Of a stretch of 64,000 bases of DNA, positions 18,132 through 26,439 are shown one piece after another; the stretch's first letter is position 1, and each line of letters starts with the position of its first letter. The notes under the pieces were generated by a model. The model saw only the letters and a list, made by a program, of their open reading frames with translations. It made no database searches and was not told the DNA's origin. Both the position numbers and the translations under genes were made by a program. Source of the stretch: Planctomycetota bacterium (GTDB lineage Bacteria; Planctomycetota; J058; J103); assembly GCA_026004615.1 (NCBI GenBank), contig BPJM01000004.1:248001-312000 (forward strand), read 5' to 3'.

Positions 18132-20015
18132 TCAGTGCGTCTCGGGATCGGCGCGACCGCCGGCGCCGATGCGGTAGACCTGCTCGGTCCGGTTGCCCGC
18201 TGCATCGACGGCGACCACTGTCACCGTGCCGCCCACCGGCGCCTCGATCGTGATGCGGAACGTGCCGTCGGGACCGACCGGCACCTCCCGTCCCTCGCAG
18301 GTCACGGTCACCCCCTGCTTGTCGACCGTGCCCTCGATGACCGCGATCACGGTCGCGGTCAGCTTGGGCGGCCGGCTGTCCACGCGGATCCGGTGCTGGA
18401 GCGCGGTGCGGTTGCCGGCCCGGTCGAGCGCGACGATCTCCACGGCGTTGTCGCCCTCGGCCAGCCGGTGTACCAGCCGCCAGCGGCCCTCGGCCAGCGC
18501 CATCGGCCGGCCGCCGAGCTGCACCTCCGCCACGCCCGTGCCCGCATCGGTCGCCTCGACCTCGAAGGTCACCTCGTGGCGGTTGATCAGCGCCGCCTGC
18601 GGGGCGAGCACCCGCACTGCCGGCGGGGTGCTGTCCAGCACCAGCTCGAGCACCGCGCGCCCGGTCTGGCCCGCCTGATCCACCGCCACCACCTCCAGCC
18701 GGTTGGCGCCCTCGGCGAGCGCCACCTCCAGCTGCCAGGTGCCCTCCGCGCCCCCGCCCTGCATCGGCTTGCCGTTGAGGGTGACCGCCCGGACCGGGCC
18801 GTCGTCCTGGACCTGGGCGAGCACCGTCAGCTGGCGCTGGCTGGTCAGCCCGCCGGCGGGACGGAGGATGCGCACCTGGGGCGGGCGGGCGTCGATGGTG
18901 ACGCGCAGCTGCGCCTCGGCGCGGCGGCCCAGATCGTCCTGGGCGGCGGCGAGCAGGGTGTGGGTACCCCCGCCGAGCTCGAGCCTGGCCTGCCAGCGCC
19001 GCGCGCCCTCAGCGCTCCCGAGCGGGCTGGCGGGGGTTCCGTTCACGGTCACCGCCACCACCGGGCCCGTGGTCTCCACCACCGCCGTGAGCGCCGGACC
19101 GGCCAGCACCGCCCCCTCGCGCGGCTGGACGAAGCCGATCTTGAGCTGCTCGGCGAGCACCAGCACGATGCGGTCGGCGCTGCTCTCCACCACCCGCACC
19201 GCCGGCTCGGCGAGCGCGCGCAGGCTGGCGGCCAGCTGCTCGACCGGGACCTCCAGCGCCACCTCGAGCAGCGCGGTCTGCTCCCCGCTCGCCGGCCCAC
19301 CGTAGTCGCGCCGCACCACCTGCAGCACCCCGGGCATGCGGCCGAGCGCGCCCTCCAGCCGCTGCAGGTTGTCGTGGTCGAAGCCGCGCGCCAGCACCTG
19401 CACCGGGCGCGGCGCCCCCTCGGGCCCGCCGCGCCACTTCGCCAGGATCGCCTCGCCCGCCTTGCGCGCATGCTCGGCCACCAGCGCCTCGAACTCGTCG
19501 GTGCGGGCCTGGATGGAGGTCGAGCCGCCGCCGCTGTAGAGCACCGCCGCGGTGTCGGCGCTGACCGCCCGCACCCGCACGTCGGTCTTGTAGAAGCGGT
19601 GGGGGCTGCCCATGAACTCGCGGGTGAAGCGGTACTGGCGGCTGTAGCCCACCGTGAGGATGACCTCGGCGCCGTAGCGCGTGCGCAGCTCCGAGAGCAG
19701 GTGCTGCTGCAGGTCGTAGTACAGACCCTTCTTGAGCTCTTCGATCTGGAAGCGGCTCATGAGCTGGCTGCGGTCCACCAGCGGCAGCCCCAGCTCCAGC
19801 AGCGCCTGCTCGGCCAGGCCGTGCACCATGTCGAGGTACTGGGGCTCGTTGTCGGCGAAGGCGATCACCAGCACGCGCGGCTTGATCGCCGGGCCGGCCG
19901 CCTGCTGGGCCTGCGCCGCATGCGGCCCCAGCGCCCCCAGGCCCGCCACCACCGCCGCCAGCGCCGCCAGCGCCGCAGCGCGCACCGCCTGGGTGTGCCT
20001 CCGTAGCGTTCCCAT
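18132..20015 (-). CDS. Exported multidomain protein with FlgT/CsgG-like N-terminus and four Ig-like repeats
   Basis: 627 aa with a cleavable signal peptide (ALAALAAVVAGLG...AQAQ). Residues about 45-180 hold a domain with LPLVDRSQLMSRFQIEELKKG and GAEVILTVGYSRQY, similar in style to the nucleotide-binding-like fold of FlgT/CsgG/TolB-N proteins. Residues about 200-290 contain a second small module (VQVLARGFDHDNLQRLEGAL). From about 310 on there are four tandem bacterial Ig-like repeats, each with a gly-rich turn and a line such as NRLEVVAVDQAGQTGRA, NAVEIVALDRAGNRT or TVTVVAVDAAGNRT. It is probably a periplasmic or surface scaffold working with the CsgG-like lipoprotein downstream. Function not established. 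Confidence 0.75.
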   Translation of the reverse strand: MGTLRRHTQAVRAAALAALAAVVAGLGALGPHAAQAQQAAGPAIKPRVLVIAFADNEPQYLDMVHGLAEQALLELGLPLVDRSQLMSRFQIEELKKGLYYDLQQHLLSELRTRYGAEVILTVGYSRQYRFTREFMGSPHRFYKTDVRVRAVSADTAAVLYSGGGSTSIQARTDEFEALVAEHARKAGEAILAKWRGGPEGAPRPVQVLARGFDHDNLQRLEGALGRMPGVLQVVRRDYGGPASGEQTALLEVALEVPVEQLAASLRALAEPAVRVVESSADRIVLVLAEQLKIGFVQPREGAVLAGPALTAVVETTGPVVAVTVNGTPASPLGSAEGARRWQARLELGGGTHTLLAAAQDDLGRRAEAQLRVTIDARPPQVRILRPAGGLTSQRQLTVLAQVQDDGPVRAVTLNGKPMQGGGAEGTWQLEVALAEGANRLEVVAVDQAGQTGRAVLELVLDSTPPAVRVLAPQAALINRHEVTFEVEATDAGTGVAEVQLGGRPMALAEGRWRLVHRLAEGDNAVEIVALDRAGNRTALQHRIRVDSRPPKLTATVIAVIEGTVDKQGVTVTCEGREVPVGPDGTFRITIEAPVGGTVTVVAVDAAGNRTEQVYRIGAGGRADPETH

Positions 20016-20211
20016 CGGCGTGCCTCCCCCCCTCGTCCAGCCCGCCGGCGGGCAGACTTCCAGCCAGCGCGTCCGCTCGCCAAGCGGCGCTCCGTTCGGC
20101 CAGAACCTGCCCGGCGGGACTTCGCCGGATTGTAGAGCGATCGCGATGGGGCTGTCAATGCGAGGCGGCGCCGCTTCGCCCCTTCCGCGCCGCGCCGCCC
20201 CCGGCCGCCCT

Positions 20212-21621
20212 TCAGGCCGTGGCGGCCGGGCCGTCGCCGGGTTGGACGGCGGCCGGGGCGAGCAGCTTCACCCCGTAGCCGCCGTCGGGACCGTCGGGCT
20301 CGGGCAGCCGCAGCGTCTCGCCCGCCGGGCGCCAATCGGGGTGGCGCGCCAGGAACGCCATCGCCACCCCGCGGTTCTCCTCTTCTTCCAGCGAGCAGGT
20401 GCTGTAGACCACCAGCCCCCCCGGCCGCACCAGCGCCGCTGCCGTCTCGAGCAGCTGCAGCTGCAGGGCGGCGAGCTCGACCAGCGCCTGCTCGCGGAAC
20501 CGCCAGCGTGCCTCCGGCCGCCGGCGCAGCACTCCCGTGTTGGAGCAGGGGGCGTCGACCAGCACCCGGTCGAAGGGGCCCGCCGGCCGGCCCGCGGCGG
20601 TGGTGACGTCGCCGGCATGCAGGCGCACGCAGGCGAGTCCCAGGCGGCGCACCGCCTGCTCCAGGTGCCGCAGGCGCGCCGGGTCGCGATCGCAGGCCAG
20701 CACCTCGCCCCGATCGTCCATCAACTCGGCGAGATAGCACGCCTTGCCGCCCGGCGCCGCGCACAGATCCGCGATGCGCTCGCCGGGTACCGGTTCCACC
20801 AGCAGCGTCAGCTCCTGCGCGGTGGCGTCCTGGACCGAGCAGCGGCCGGCCACCAGCGCCGGCAGCGCGCCGGGCTCGGTGCCGTGCGGGAGCAGCACCG
20901 CATGGGGCAGGGGTTCCCAGGCGCGCGCGCCGATCCCGCTCTCGGCGAGTTCGACCAGTAGCTGCTCGCGCGTGCACCGCAGGCGGTTGACCCTCAGAAA
21001 GAGCGGCGGCGGCTGGTTGCCCGCCAGCAAGAGCCGTTCGGCCCGCTGGCGGCCGAAGCTCCGCAGCCAGCGCGCGACCAGGGCGTCGGGGTAGCTGTAG
21101 GCCACGCCCAGCGCGGCGGGCGAGCCGCTGCGCCAGTCGGGCAACAGCGGCTCGCCGAGTTCCCGCCAGCGGTCGGCGCGCACCGGCAGCAGCCGCTCGG
21201 CCGCGAGCCCGGGCGGCGGCGCGGGGTGCGCGGGCCCGAGCAGGCGCGCGGCGCGGCGCAGCACCGCGTTGACGAAACCGCGGCGCCGCCGCCCGCCGGC
21301 CAGCTGCACGGTGGCATGCACCGCGGCGTGCGCCGGGATGCGCTCGAGATAGAACAGCTGGTAGAGCCCGAGCAGGCACGAGACCAGCGCGCGCCGCTCC
21401 AGCCGCTCCAGCGGCCGGCCGGCCAGCTGCCGCAACAGGTGGCGCAGGGTGCGGAGCTGGCGCACCACGCCGTGGGTCAGCTCCAGCGCCAGTGCGCGCT
21501 CGCGCACCGGCAGGCGGCGCAGCGCGGGCTGTGCGACCAGCAGCTGCTTGGTGTGGCCCCGCCGCCCGAGCCAGCCCTCCAGCGCCGCGAGCGCCGCAGC
21601 GCGCGCCCCGCCGCCCCTCAT
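20212..21621 (-). CDS. rsmB: 16S rRNA (cytosine-5)-methyltransferase RsmB
   Basis: 469 aa. Methylates C967 (E. coli numbering) of 16S rRNA with S-adenosylmethionine. The N-terminal 140 residues are a NusB-like helical domain (VRERALALELTHGVVRQL). The methyltransferase core has the SAM loop ADLCAAPGGKACYLAELM, the releasing Cys in VDAPCSNTG and the catalytic Cys in YSTCSLEEEEN. The start overlaps the fmt stop as ATGA, as is common for fmt-rsmB operons. The length is normal for the family. Confidence 0.93.
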   Translation of the reverse strand: MRGGGARAAALAALEGWLGRRGHTKQLLVAQPALRRLPVRERALALELTHGVVRQLRTLRHLLRQLAGRPLERLERRALVSCLLGLYQLFYLERIPAHAAVHATVQLAGGRRRRGFVNAVLRRAARLLGPAHPAPPPGLAAERLLPVRADRWRELGEPLLPDWRSGSPAALGVAYSYPDALVARWLRSFGRQRAERLLLAGNQPPPLFLRVNRLRCTREQLLVELAESGIGARAWEPLPHAVLLPHGTEPGALPALVAGRCSVQDATAQELTLLVEPVPGERIADLCAAPGGKACYLAELMDDRGEVLACDRDPARLRHLEQAVRRLGLACVRLHAGDVTTAAGRPAGPFDRVLVDAPCSNTGVLRRRPEARWRFREQALVELAALQLQLLETAAALVRPGGLVVYSTCSLEEEENRGVAMAFLARHPDWRPAGETLRLPEPDGPDGGYGVKLLAPAAVQPGDGPAATA

Positions 21622-22628
21622 GCCGGTGGAGCGCCGAAGCGATCGCCCGGCCGCACATCGCGACCGCGCAGCCAGGCGGCGGCGGGCATCGGGCGGCGGC
21701 CCGCGGGCTGCAACCGCTCCAGCCGCAGCGCGGTGCCTTCGCCTGCGGCGACCACCAGCTCATCGCCCGCTGCCCGCAGCACCGTGCCGGGCGGAGCGGA
21801 CGCTTCCTGCTGCGAGCGCGCGACCGGACGGCAGGCGAGCACGGCCAGCCGCTCCGGGCTCGCCGGTGGCCGCTCGCTGCCGGGCCATACGAAGCTGAAA
21901 GCCCCGGGCCAGGGCGTCATGGCGCGCACGTGGTCGCAGATGCGGCGGGCCGGCAGCGTCCAGTCGATCAGGCCGTCTTCCTTGCGCAGCGCCGGGGCGT
22001 AGCTGGCGGCGGCCTCGTCCTGGGGCTCGGCGCGGATCTCGCCGCTCGCGAGCCGCTCGAGCGTCGAGACGAGCAGCGCAGCACCCAGCTCGGCGAGCCG
22101 CTGCAGGACCTCGCCCGCGGTCTCCTCGGGGCCGATGGGCGTAGGCGCGCGCGCCAGCACCGGTCCCGCATCCAGGCGGCGCACCACCTGCTGGATGGTG
22201 ACGCCGGTCTGCTGCGCGCCGGCCGCGATGGCGCGCTGCACCGGCGCGGCGCCGCGCCAGGCCGGCAGCAGCGAGGCGTGCACGTTGAGACAGCCCAGCC
22301 GCGGCAGCTCGATCACCGCCTGGGGCAGGATCTGCCCGTAGGCGACGACCACGCCCACATCGTAGGGGCCCGCAGCGGCGATCTCGGCGATCGCCTCCGC
22401 CGCGCGCAGCCGCTCCGGGGTGAACATCGGGCAGTCGAGCTCCAGCGCCTGGGCCTGCTGCCTGAGCGGCGTCGGCTGCGGGGCGCGCGAGCGGCCGCGC
22501 GGCCGGTCGGGCTGGGTGACGATGGCGGCGATCCGGTGGCCCGCCTCGCACAGCGCTCGCAGGCTGGGGCAGGCGAAGGAGGCGCTGCCGAAGAACAGCA
22601 CGCGCAGCGGCATGGCGGTGGGATTCAT
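21618..22628 (-). CDS. fmt: Methionyl-tRNA formyltransferase
   Basis: 336 aa. Formylates initiator Met-tRNA using 10-formyl-tetrahydrofolate. The N-terminal FMT domain has FFGSASFACPSLRAL, VVAYGQILPQAVI and the active-site block NVHASLLPAWRGAAPVQRAI. The C-terminal domain starts near DWTLPARRICDHVRAMTPWPGAF. The start at ATG 22628 overlaps the scpA stop (ATGA); an in-frame ATG at 22613 is an alternative. It is coupled to both neighbours. Confidence 0.94.
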   Translation of the reverse strand: MNPTAMPLRVLFFGSASFACPSLRALCEAGHRIAAIVTQPDRPRGRSRAPQPTPLRQQAQALELDCPMFTPERLRAAEAIAEIAAAGPYDVGVVVAYGQILPQAVIELPRLGCLNVHASLLPAWRGAAPVQRAIAAGAQQTGVTIQQVVRRLDAGPVLARAPTPIGPEETAGEVLQRLAELGAALLVSTLERLASGEIRAEPQDEAAASYAPALRKEDGLIDWTLPARRICDHVRAMTPWPGAFSFVWPGSERPPASPERLAVLACRPVARSQQEASAPPGTVLRAAGDELVVAAGEGTALRLERLQPAGRRPMPAAAWLRGRDVRPGDRFGAPPA

Positions 22629-23416
22629 GGCTCCGGCTCGGCGGGCTCGGCCCGGTGCTCGGCGCGCAGGATGTGGATCTCCTCGAACGGGCTCGCCTGG
22701 ACGGCGCGCGCCTCGCCGAGGCGGATCAGCTCCAGCAGCGCCAGAAACGTCGCCACCAGCTCCCCGCGCCGCGGCTGTTCGCCGAACAGCATCCGGAAGC
22801 CGATCCCCTCCGGGGCCGCGTGCAGGCGGGCCCGCAGCGCCTCGACGTACACCGCGAGCGGGGTATCGTCGCGCTCGACGGTGTGCGCCGGCGGGCGGCT
22901 GGCGATCTCGCGCTCCAGGCGCTGGAACGCGCTCACCAGGTCCCACAGGTCGACCTCGCGCGGCCGCTCGCGCACGTGCCGCTCGCCCTGGCGCGCATAG
23001 CGGCGGCTCGCCACCTGCTCCAGCTCGCGCAACAGCGCTGCCTGCTCCTTGAGCTGGCGGTAGGCGAGCAGTTCCTGCACCAGCGCACCCGGGCCGGCGC
23101 GGGGGCCCGGCAGGAGCTCGGCTGCCGCCGCCGGAGTGTCTTCGGGAAGCAGCGCCCGCGTCTTGAGCGCGAGCAGCTGGGCCGCCATGACGAGGTAGTC
23201 GCCGGCGCGTTCCAGGTCCACCTCCGGCAGCCGGTCCAGCAACGCCAGGTACTGCTCGGTGATGCGGGCGATCGGCAACGCCTCGACCTCGACCTCCTCG
23301 CGCCGCACCAGATACAGGAGCAGGTCGAGCGGCCCGGCGAACTCATCCAGTTCGACCCGGTAGCCCTCCAGCTCGGGCTCGAGCTCGGGCTGCCCGGCGG
23401 GATCGGGCGCGCTCAT
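22625..23416 (-). CDS. scpA: Segregation and condensation protein ScpA
   Basis: 263 aa. Kleisin subunit of the SMC-ScpAB condensin. Typical N-terminal block YRVELDEFAGPLDLLLYLVRREEVEVEALP, then ITEQYLALLDRLPEVDLERAGDYLVMAAQLLALKTRALLP, and a C-terminal winged helix with RGELVATFLALLELIRLGEARAVQ. The start at ATG 23416 overlaps the M50 protease stop by 4 nt. ScpB, the usual partner, is not adjacent. Condensin loading depends on ParB-parS in many bacteria, and parS-like sites lie about 1.4 kb away. Confidence 0.92.
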   Translation of the reverse strand: MSAPDPAGQPELEPELEGYRVELDEFAGPLDLLLYLVRREEVEVEALPIARITEQYLALLDRLPEVDLERAGDYLVMAAQLLALKTRALLPEDTPAAAAELLPGPRAGPGALVQELLAYRQLKEQAALLRELEQVASRRYARQGERHVRERPREVDLWDLVSAFQRLEREIASRPPAHTVERDDTPLAVYVEALRARLHAAPEGIGFRMLFGEQPRRGELVATFLALLELIRLGEARAVQASPFEEIHILRAEHRAEPAEPEP

Positions 23417-24096
23417 GCCGGGATGGGCCCTCCTTGCACCAAGACCACCAGGTCCAGCAGCCGCATGAGCAACCAGAGCAGCGGCGGCGCCAGCACCCGC
23501 CACACCAGATCGGTGGCGATGAGCACGAGCAGGATCCAGATGCCGAAAAAACCGATCCGTTCGTAGCCCGCACGCAGCTCGCGCGGCAAGAGATACTTCA
23601 TGACGTGCGAGCCATCCAGCGGCGGGATCGGCAGCAGGTTGAACAGCGCCAGGCCCAGGTTGGCGAACATGGTCCAGTACACGGCGCGGTGCAGCTCGGA
23701 TTCGCTCGGTCCGGCGCCGAGCTGGAGCGCGAACAGATCGACCCCCAGCAGCCCCAACCCCACCGCCGCCAGCACCGCCAGCAACAGGTTGACCGCGATG
23801 CCGGCGAGGGAGACCACGACGTCGCCCGCCACGCGCGGCCGCAGGTTGTAGTAGTTGACGGGAACCGGCCGCGCCCAGCCGATGAACACCCGGCCCGTGC
23901 TCAACAGCTGCAGCGCCGGGAACAGGATGGTGCCGACCGGATCGATGTGCGAGACCGGGCTCAGCGACAGCCGGCCCTGGGCGCGGGCCGTCGGATCGCC
24001 GAAGCGAAGCGCTGCGTAGGCGTGCGCGATCTCGTGCAGGATGATCGAGTACGCCACGAACACGAACGCCAGGATGTCGCCGAGCTCCAGGCTCAT
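23413..24096 (-). CDS. Membrane-embedded M50 (site-2 protease-like) zinc metalloprotease
   Basis: 227 aa with about five membrane spans. HEIAH (residues 21-25) is the HExxH zinc motif, and NLLPIPPLDGSH near residue 160 supplies the third ligand Asp. This is the compact SpoIVFB/YwhC type, lacking a PDZ domain. It likely cleaves a membrane substrate; none is identified. It is first in a run where every stop overlaps the next start (M50-scpA-fmt-rsmB). Confidence 0.88.
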   Translation of the reverse strand: MSLELGDILAFVFVAYSIILHEIAHAYAALRFGDPTARAQGRLSLSPVSHIDPVGTILFPALQLLSTGRVFIGWARPVPVNYYNLRPRVAGDVVVSLAGIAVNLLLAVLAAVGLGLLGVDLFALQLGAGPSESELHRAVYWTMFANLGLALFNLLPIPPLDGSHVMKYLLPRELRAGYERIGFFGIWILLVLIATDLVWRVLAPPLLWLLMRLLDLVVLVQGGPIPA

Positions 24097-24269
24097 CGCG
24101 TCGCCTCTCCCCTACCGGAGCTCGCTCGCCGCTGCGCGGACGCGCTCCTGCCGCGTGCCCGGAAGCTAGGGCAGCGGCGCCTGCCCGTCAAGCCGGATCG
24201 CCCCGAGCGGAAGCAGTCCAGGCAGGCAGTCCGGCTGGCGGCCGGTACCGGGCCGCGGGCCGCGAGGGC

Positions 24270-24298
24270 GTGACAGCAAGCGGCCCATCCGGTAGCAC
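24270..24298 (+). promoter_or_regulatory. Probable sigma-70 promoter for the thioesterase gene
   Basis: GTGACA at 24270-24275 and TAGCAC at 24293-24298 with a 17-bp spacer, 34 bp upstream of ATG 24332. The match to consensus is moderate. Confidence 0.4.
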
Positions 24299-24331
24299 TG
24301 GCGGGCACAACCCTGGAAGGGAGACGCAGCG

Positions 24332-24769
24332 ATGGAGCCGAGCCGCCCCGCCTTTTGCCACACCGTCACCGTGCGCTTCAACGAGGTGGACCGCGCGGGG
24401 ATCGCGTTCTTCGGGCGGGTGTTCGAGTGGTGTCACGAGGCGTATGAGGAGCTGTTCGCCGCCGCGGGTTTCCCGGTGCAGAGGATCTTCGAACGGGAGG
24501 ACTGGGCGATGCCGCTCGTGCACGCCGAGGCGGACTACCGCCGTCCGATGCGGCTGGGCGAACAGCTGCGGATCGAGGTGCGCATCGAGCGGCTGGGCGC
24601 GCACTCCATGACCTTCGGTTACACGATCCACGGGGCGGACGGATCGTTGCGCGCCAGCGCGAAGCTGGTCCATGCCTTCGTGGAACTGGCGCAGTTCCGC
24701 CGCCGCGCCGTGCCGGAGGAGCTGTGCCGGGCGCTCGCCGCCCTGGGCCTGCTGCCGGCTGAAGGCTGA
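24332..24769 (+). CDS. 4-hydroxybenzoyl-CoA/DHNA-CoA thioesterase-like protein
   Basis: 145 aa, hotdog fold. The sequence VRFNEVDRAGIAFFGRVFEWCHEAYEELF carries the conserved Asp followed by Gly-Ile and an aromatic pair, as in the 4HBT/YbgC family; WAMPLVHAEADYRRPMRLGE follows in the usual place. It hydrolyses acyl- or aroyl-CoA thioesters; substrate unknown. A strong ribosome site (GGAAGGGAGA) precedes ATG 24332. The gene is alone, flanked by the parS-rich segment. Confidence 0.82.
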   Translation: MEPSRPAFCHTVTVRFNEVDRAGIAFFGRVFEWCHEAYEELFAAAGFPVQRIFEREDWAMPLVHAEADYRRPMRLGEQLRIEVRIERLGAHSMTFGYTIHGADGSLRASAKLVHAFVELAQFRRRAVPEELCRALAALGLLPAEG

Positions 24770-24802
24770 GGGCCCGCCGCCGCCGCCTTGCGGCACGCGC
24801 CG

Positions 24803-24818
24803 TGTTTCACGTGAAACA
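24803..24818. other. parS site 1 (perfect consensus)
   Basis: TGTTTCACGTGAAACA, identical to the bacterial parS consensus bound by chromosomal ParB. It sits in a larger perfect palindrome covering 24797-24824. Confidence 0.93.
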
Positions 24819-24875
24819 CGGCGCTCGCCGGCGCCGCAGGCGTGCCGGCTCCTGCCCGGACCAGGACGCGCCAGC

Positions 24876-24891
24876 GGTTTCACGTGGAACG
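24876..24891. other. parS-like site 2
   Basis: GGTTTCACGTGGAACG, 13 of 16 positions match the parS consensus; the TTTCACGTG core is intact. Confidence 0.75.
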
Positions 24892-24949
24892 CCGCCGCCA
24901 CCGTGCGCCGCGCGAAAGCCGCGTCCGGTAAGGCGCGCGGGCGGCGGGG

Positions 24950-24965
24950 TGTTTCGCGTGGAACA
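24950..24965. other. parS-like site 3
   Basis: TGTTTCGCGTGGAACA, 14 of 16 positions match; the outer arms are exact and the core has GCGT instead of ACGT. Confidence 0.78.
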
Positions 24966-25254
24966 CGCCGGCGGGTCCGATAGCGCGCACCCGTGCACCG
25001 CCCGCGGCCGCGCGCCTGCTGCACGCCCTGGCCGTGGTCGGCGGCGGCCGGCAAGGAGGCGAGGGCCCGGCGTGCGCTGCTCCGGCGGCCCTGTTCCGCG
25101 CCGGTCGCCTCCCAGACACCCGCAAAGGAGGCGGTAAGCTGGCGCGGGCGGCCCGGGCGGCCGCACCGCCGCCCGTTGCGGGCGCGAGACAGCGCGGCGC
25201 GGAAGGAGGGCGCCATTACCGCCGGCCGTCGGGGCCTGCGGAGCGGTGGGCGGT

Positions 25255-25270
25255 GGTTCCACGTGGAACA
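25255..25270. other. parS-like site 4
   Basis: GGTTCCACGTGGAACA, 13 of 16 positions match; GTTCCACGTGGAAC is itself a perfect 14-bp palindrome. Confidence 0.75.
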
Positions 25271-25391
25271 GCGCTGCCTCCGCCCCCGGCGACCGCTGCC
25301 CTCGCGCGGTGGCGGCGCTGCCGCAACGGCGGGCGCCGATGCGGGTCTGCGGGTTTTCGCTCGGCGTCCGATAGCGCCGGCTACCGCCCGG

Positions 25392-25407
25392 CGTTCCACG
25401 TGGCACG
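25392..25407. other. parS-like site 5 (degenerate)
   Basis: CGTTCCACGTGGCACG, 11 of 16 positions match. It is the weakest of the five and lies just upstream of the kdsD promoter. Confidence 0.55.
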
Positions 25408-25411
25408 GGCG

Positions 25412-25439
25412 TTGACAGCCGGCTCCGGCCCCTTAGGAT
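25412..25439 (+). promoter_or_regulatory. Sigma-70-type promoter for kdsD
   Basis: TTGACA at 25412-25417 and TAGGAT at 25434-25439, spacer 16 bp. Transcription would start near 25446, giving a leader of about 26 nt before ATG 25472. Its -35 begins five bases after the last parS-like site. Confidence 0.65.
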
Positions 25440-25471
25440 GAAGCGCCTGGCCCGCGGGCGGACGGGGACCG

Positions 25472-26438
25472 ATGGCGGAGCTCGAGCTGGAGTACGCGCG
25501 CCAGGTGCTGCAGATGGAGGCGCGCGCGATCGCGCAGCTCGCCGAGCGGCTGGACGAGGCCTTCCTCGCCGCGATGCGGCTGGTCTTCGGCTGCCGCGGG
25601 CGCGTGGTCGTCACCGGCATGGGCAAGGCGGGGCTGGTGGGGCAGAAGATCTCCGCCACCCTCGCCTCCACCGGCACCCCCGAGCTACAGCCTCCATCCG
25701 GCCGAGGCGCTGCACGGCGACCTGGGGCGAGTGGTCCGCGAAGACGTGGTGCTGGTGCTGTCCAACTCCGGGGAGACCGAGGAGGTGGTGCGGCTGGTGC
25801 CGCACCTCAAGAAGATCGGCACCCCGATCATCGCCATGACCGGGCGGGCCGATTCCACGCTGGCGCGCCATGCCGATGTGGTGCTGGACATCGGGCTGCA
25901 CGACGAGGCCTGTCCGCTCGGCCTCGCCCCCAGCACCAGCACCACCGCCATGCTGGCGGCCGGGGACGCGCTCGCGCTGGCGGTGCAGCGCGCGCGCAAG
26001 CTCACCCCCGAGGAATACGCGCGCTACCACCCGGGCGGCACGCTGGGGCGCAAGCTCCTCAAGGTCGAGGAGATCATGCGCAAGGACGACAAGAACCCGG
26101 TGCTGCCCGCGGATCGCACGGTCAAGGAGGCGCTGTTCGCGATCACCGAGGCGCGCGCGGGCGCGGTCAGCATCGTCGATGCCGAGGGGCGGCTGGCCGG
26201 GATCTTCACCGACGGGGACCTGCGACGCCATCTGGCGCGTGAGCCCAACGTGGAGAACCTGGTGCTGGAGCGCGTCATGACGCGTAACCCGCGTGCGATC
26301 GAGGTGGGGCGGCTGGCGAGCGAGGCGGCCTTCCTCATGCGCGAGCACAAGATCGACGAGCTACCGGTGGTGGACGCCGCGCGCCGCCCCGTCGGCATGA
26401 TCGACATCCAGGATCTGCTCGCGGTCGGGCTGATCTGA
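25472..26438 (+). CDS. kdsD: Arabinose-5-phosphate isomerase KdsD, frameshifted
   Basis: Converts ribulose-5-phosphate to arabinose-5-phosphate, the first step to Kdo for LPS. The N-terminal SIS domain has RVVVTGMGKAGLVGQKISATLASTGTP in one frame and (S)YSLHPAEALHGDLG and LVLSNSGETEEV in the next; then PLGLAPSTSTTAMLAAGDAL and two CBS domains (IMRKDDKNPVLP; VMTRNPRAIEV) ending DIQDLLAVGLI. The break falls in a run of five C at 25677-25681; four C restores the frame and gives about 322 aa, the normal length. Kdo is usually essential with LPS, so a sequencing error is likely. It is followed 1 nt later by kdsC. Confidence 0.92.
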
Positions 26439-26439
26439 G

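Larger units (their letters stand above)
24770..25411. other. Gene-free centromere-like segment with five parS-like sites
   Basis: About 640 bases without a recognisable gene, between the thioesterase and the kdsD promoter. It contains five copies of a 16-bp palindromic motif around an ACGT or GCGT core, resembling the chromosomal parS consensus TGTTTCACGTGAAACA; each copy is listed separately. No other structure was seen. Confidence 0.8.

Noticed and set aside
24770..25471. Small coding genes in the parS segment
   Set aside because: Several frames are open, but they have no motif and the conserved signal is palindromic DNA, not codons.
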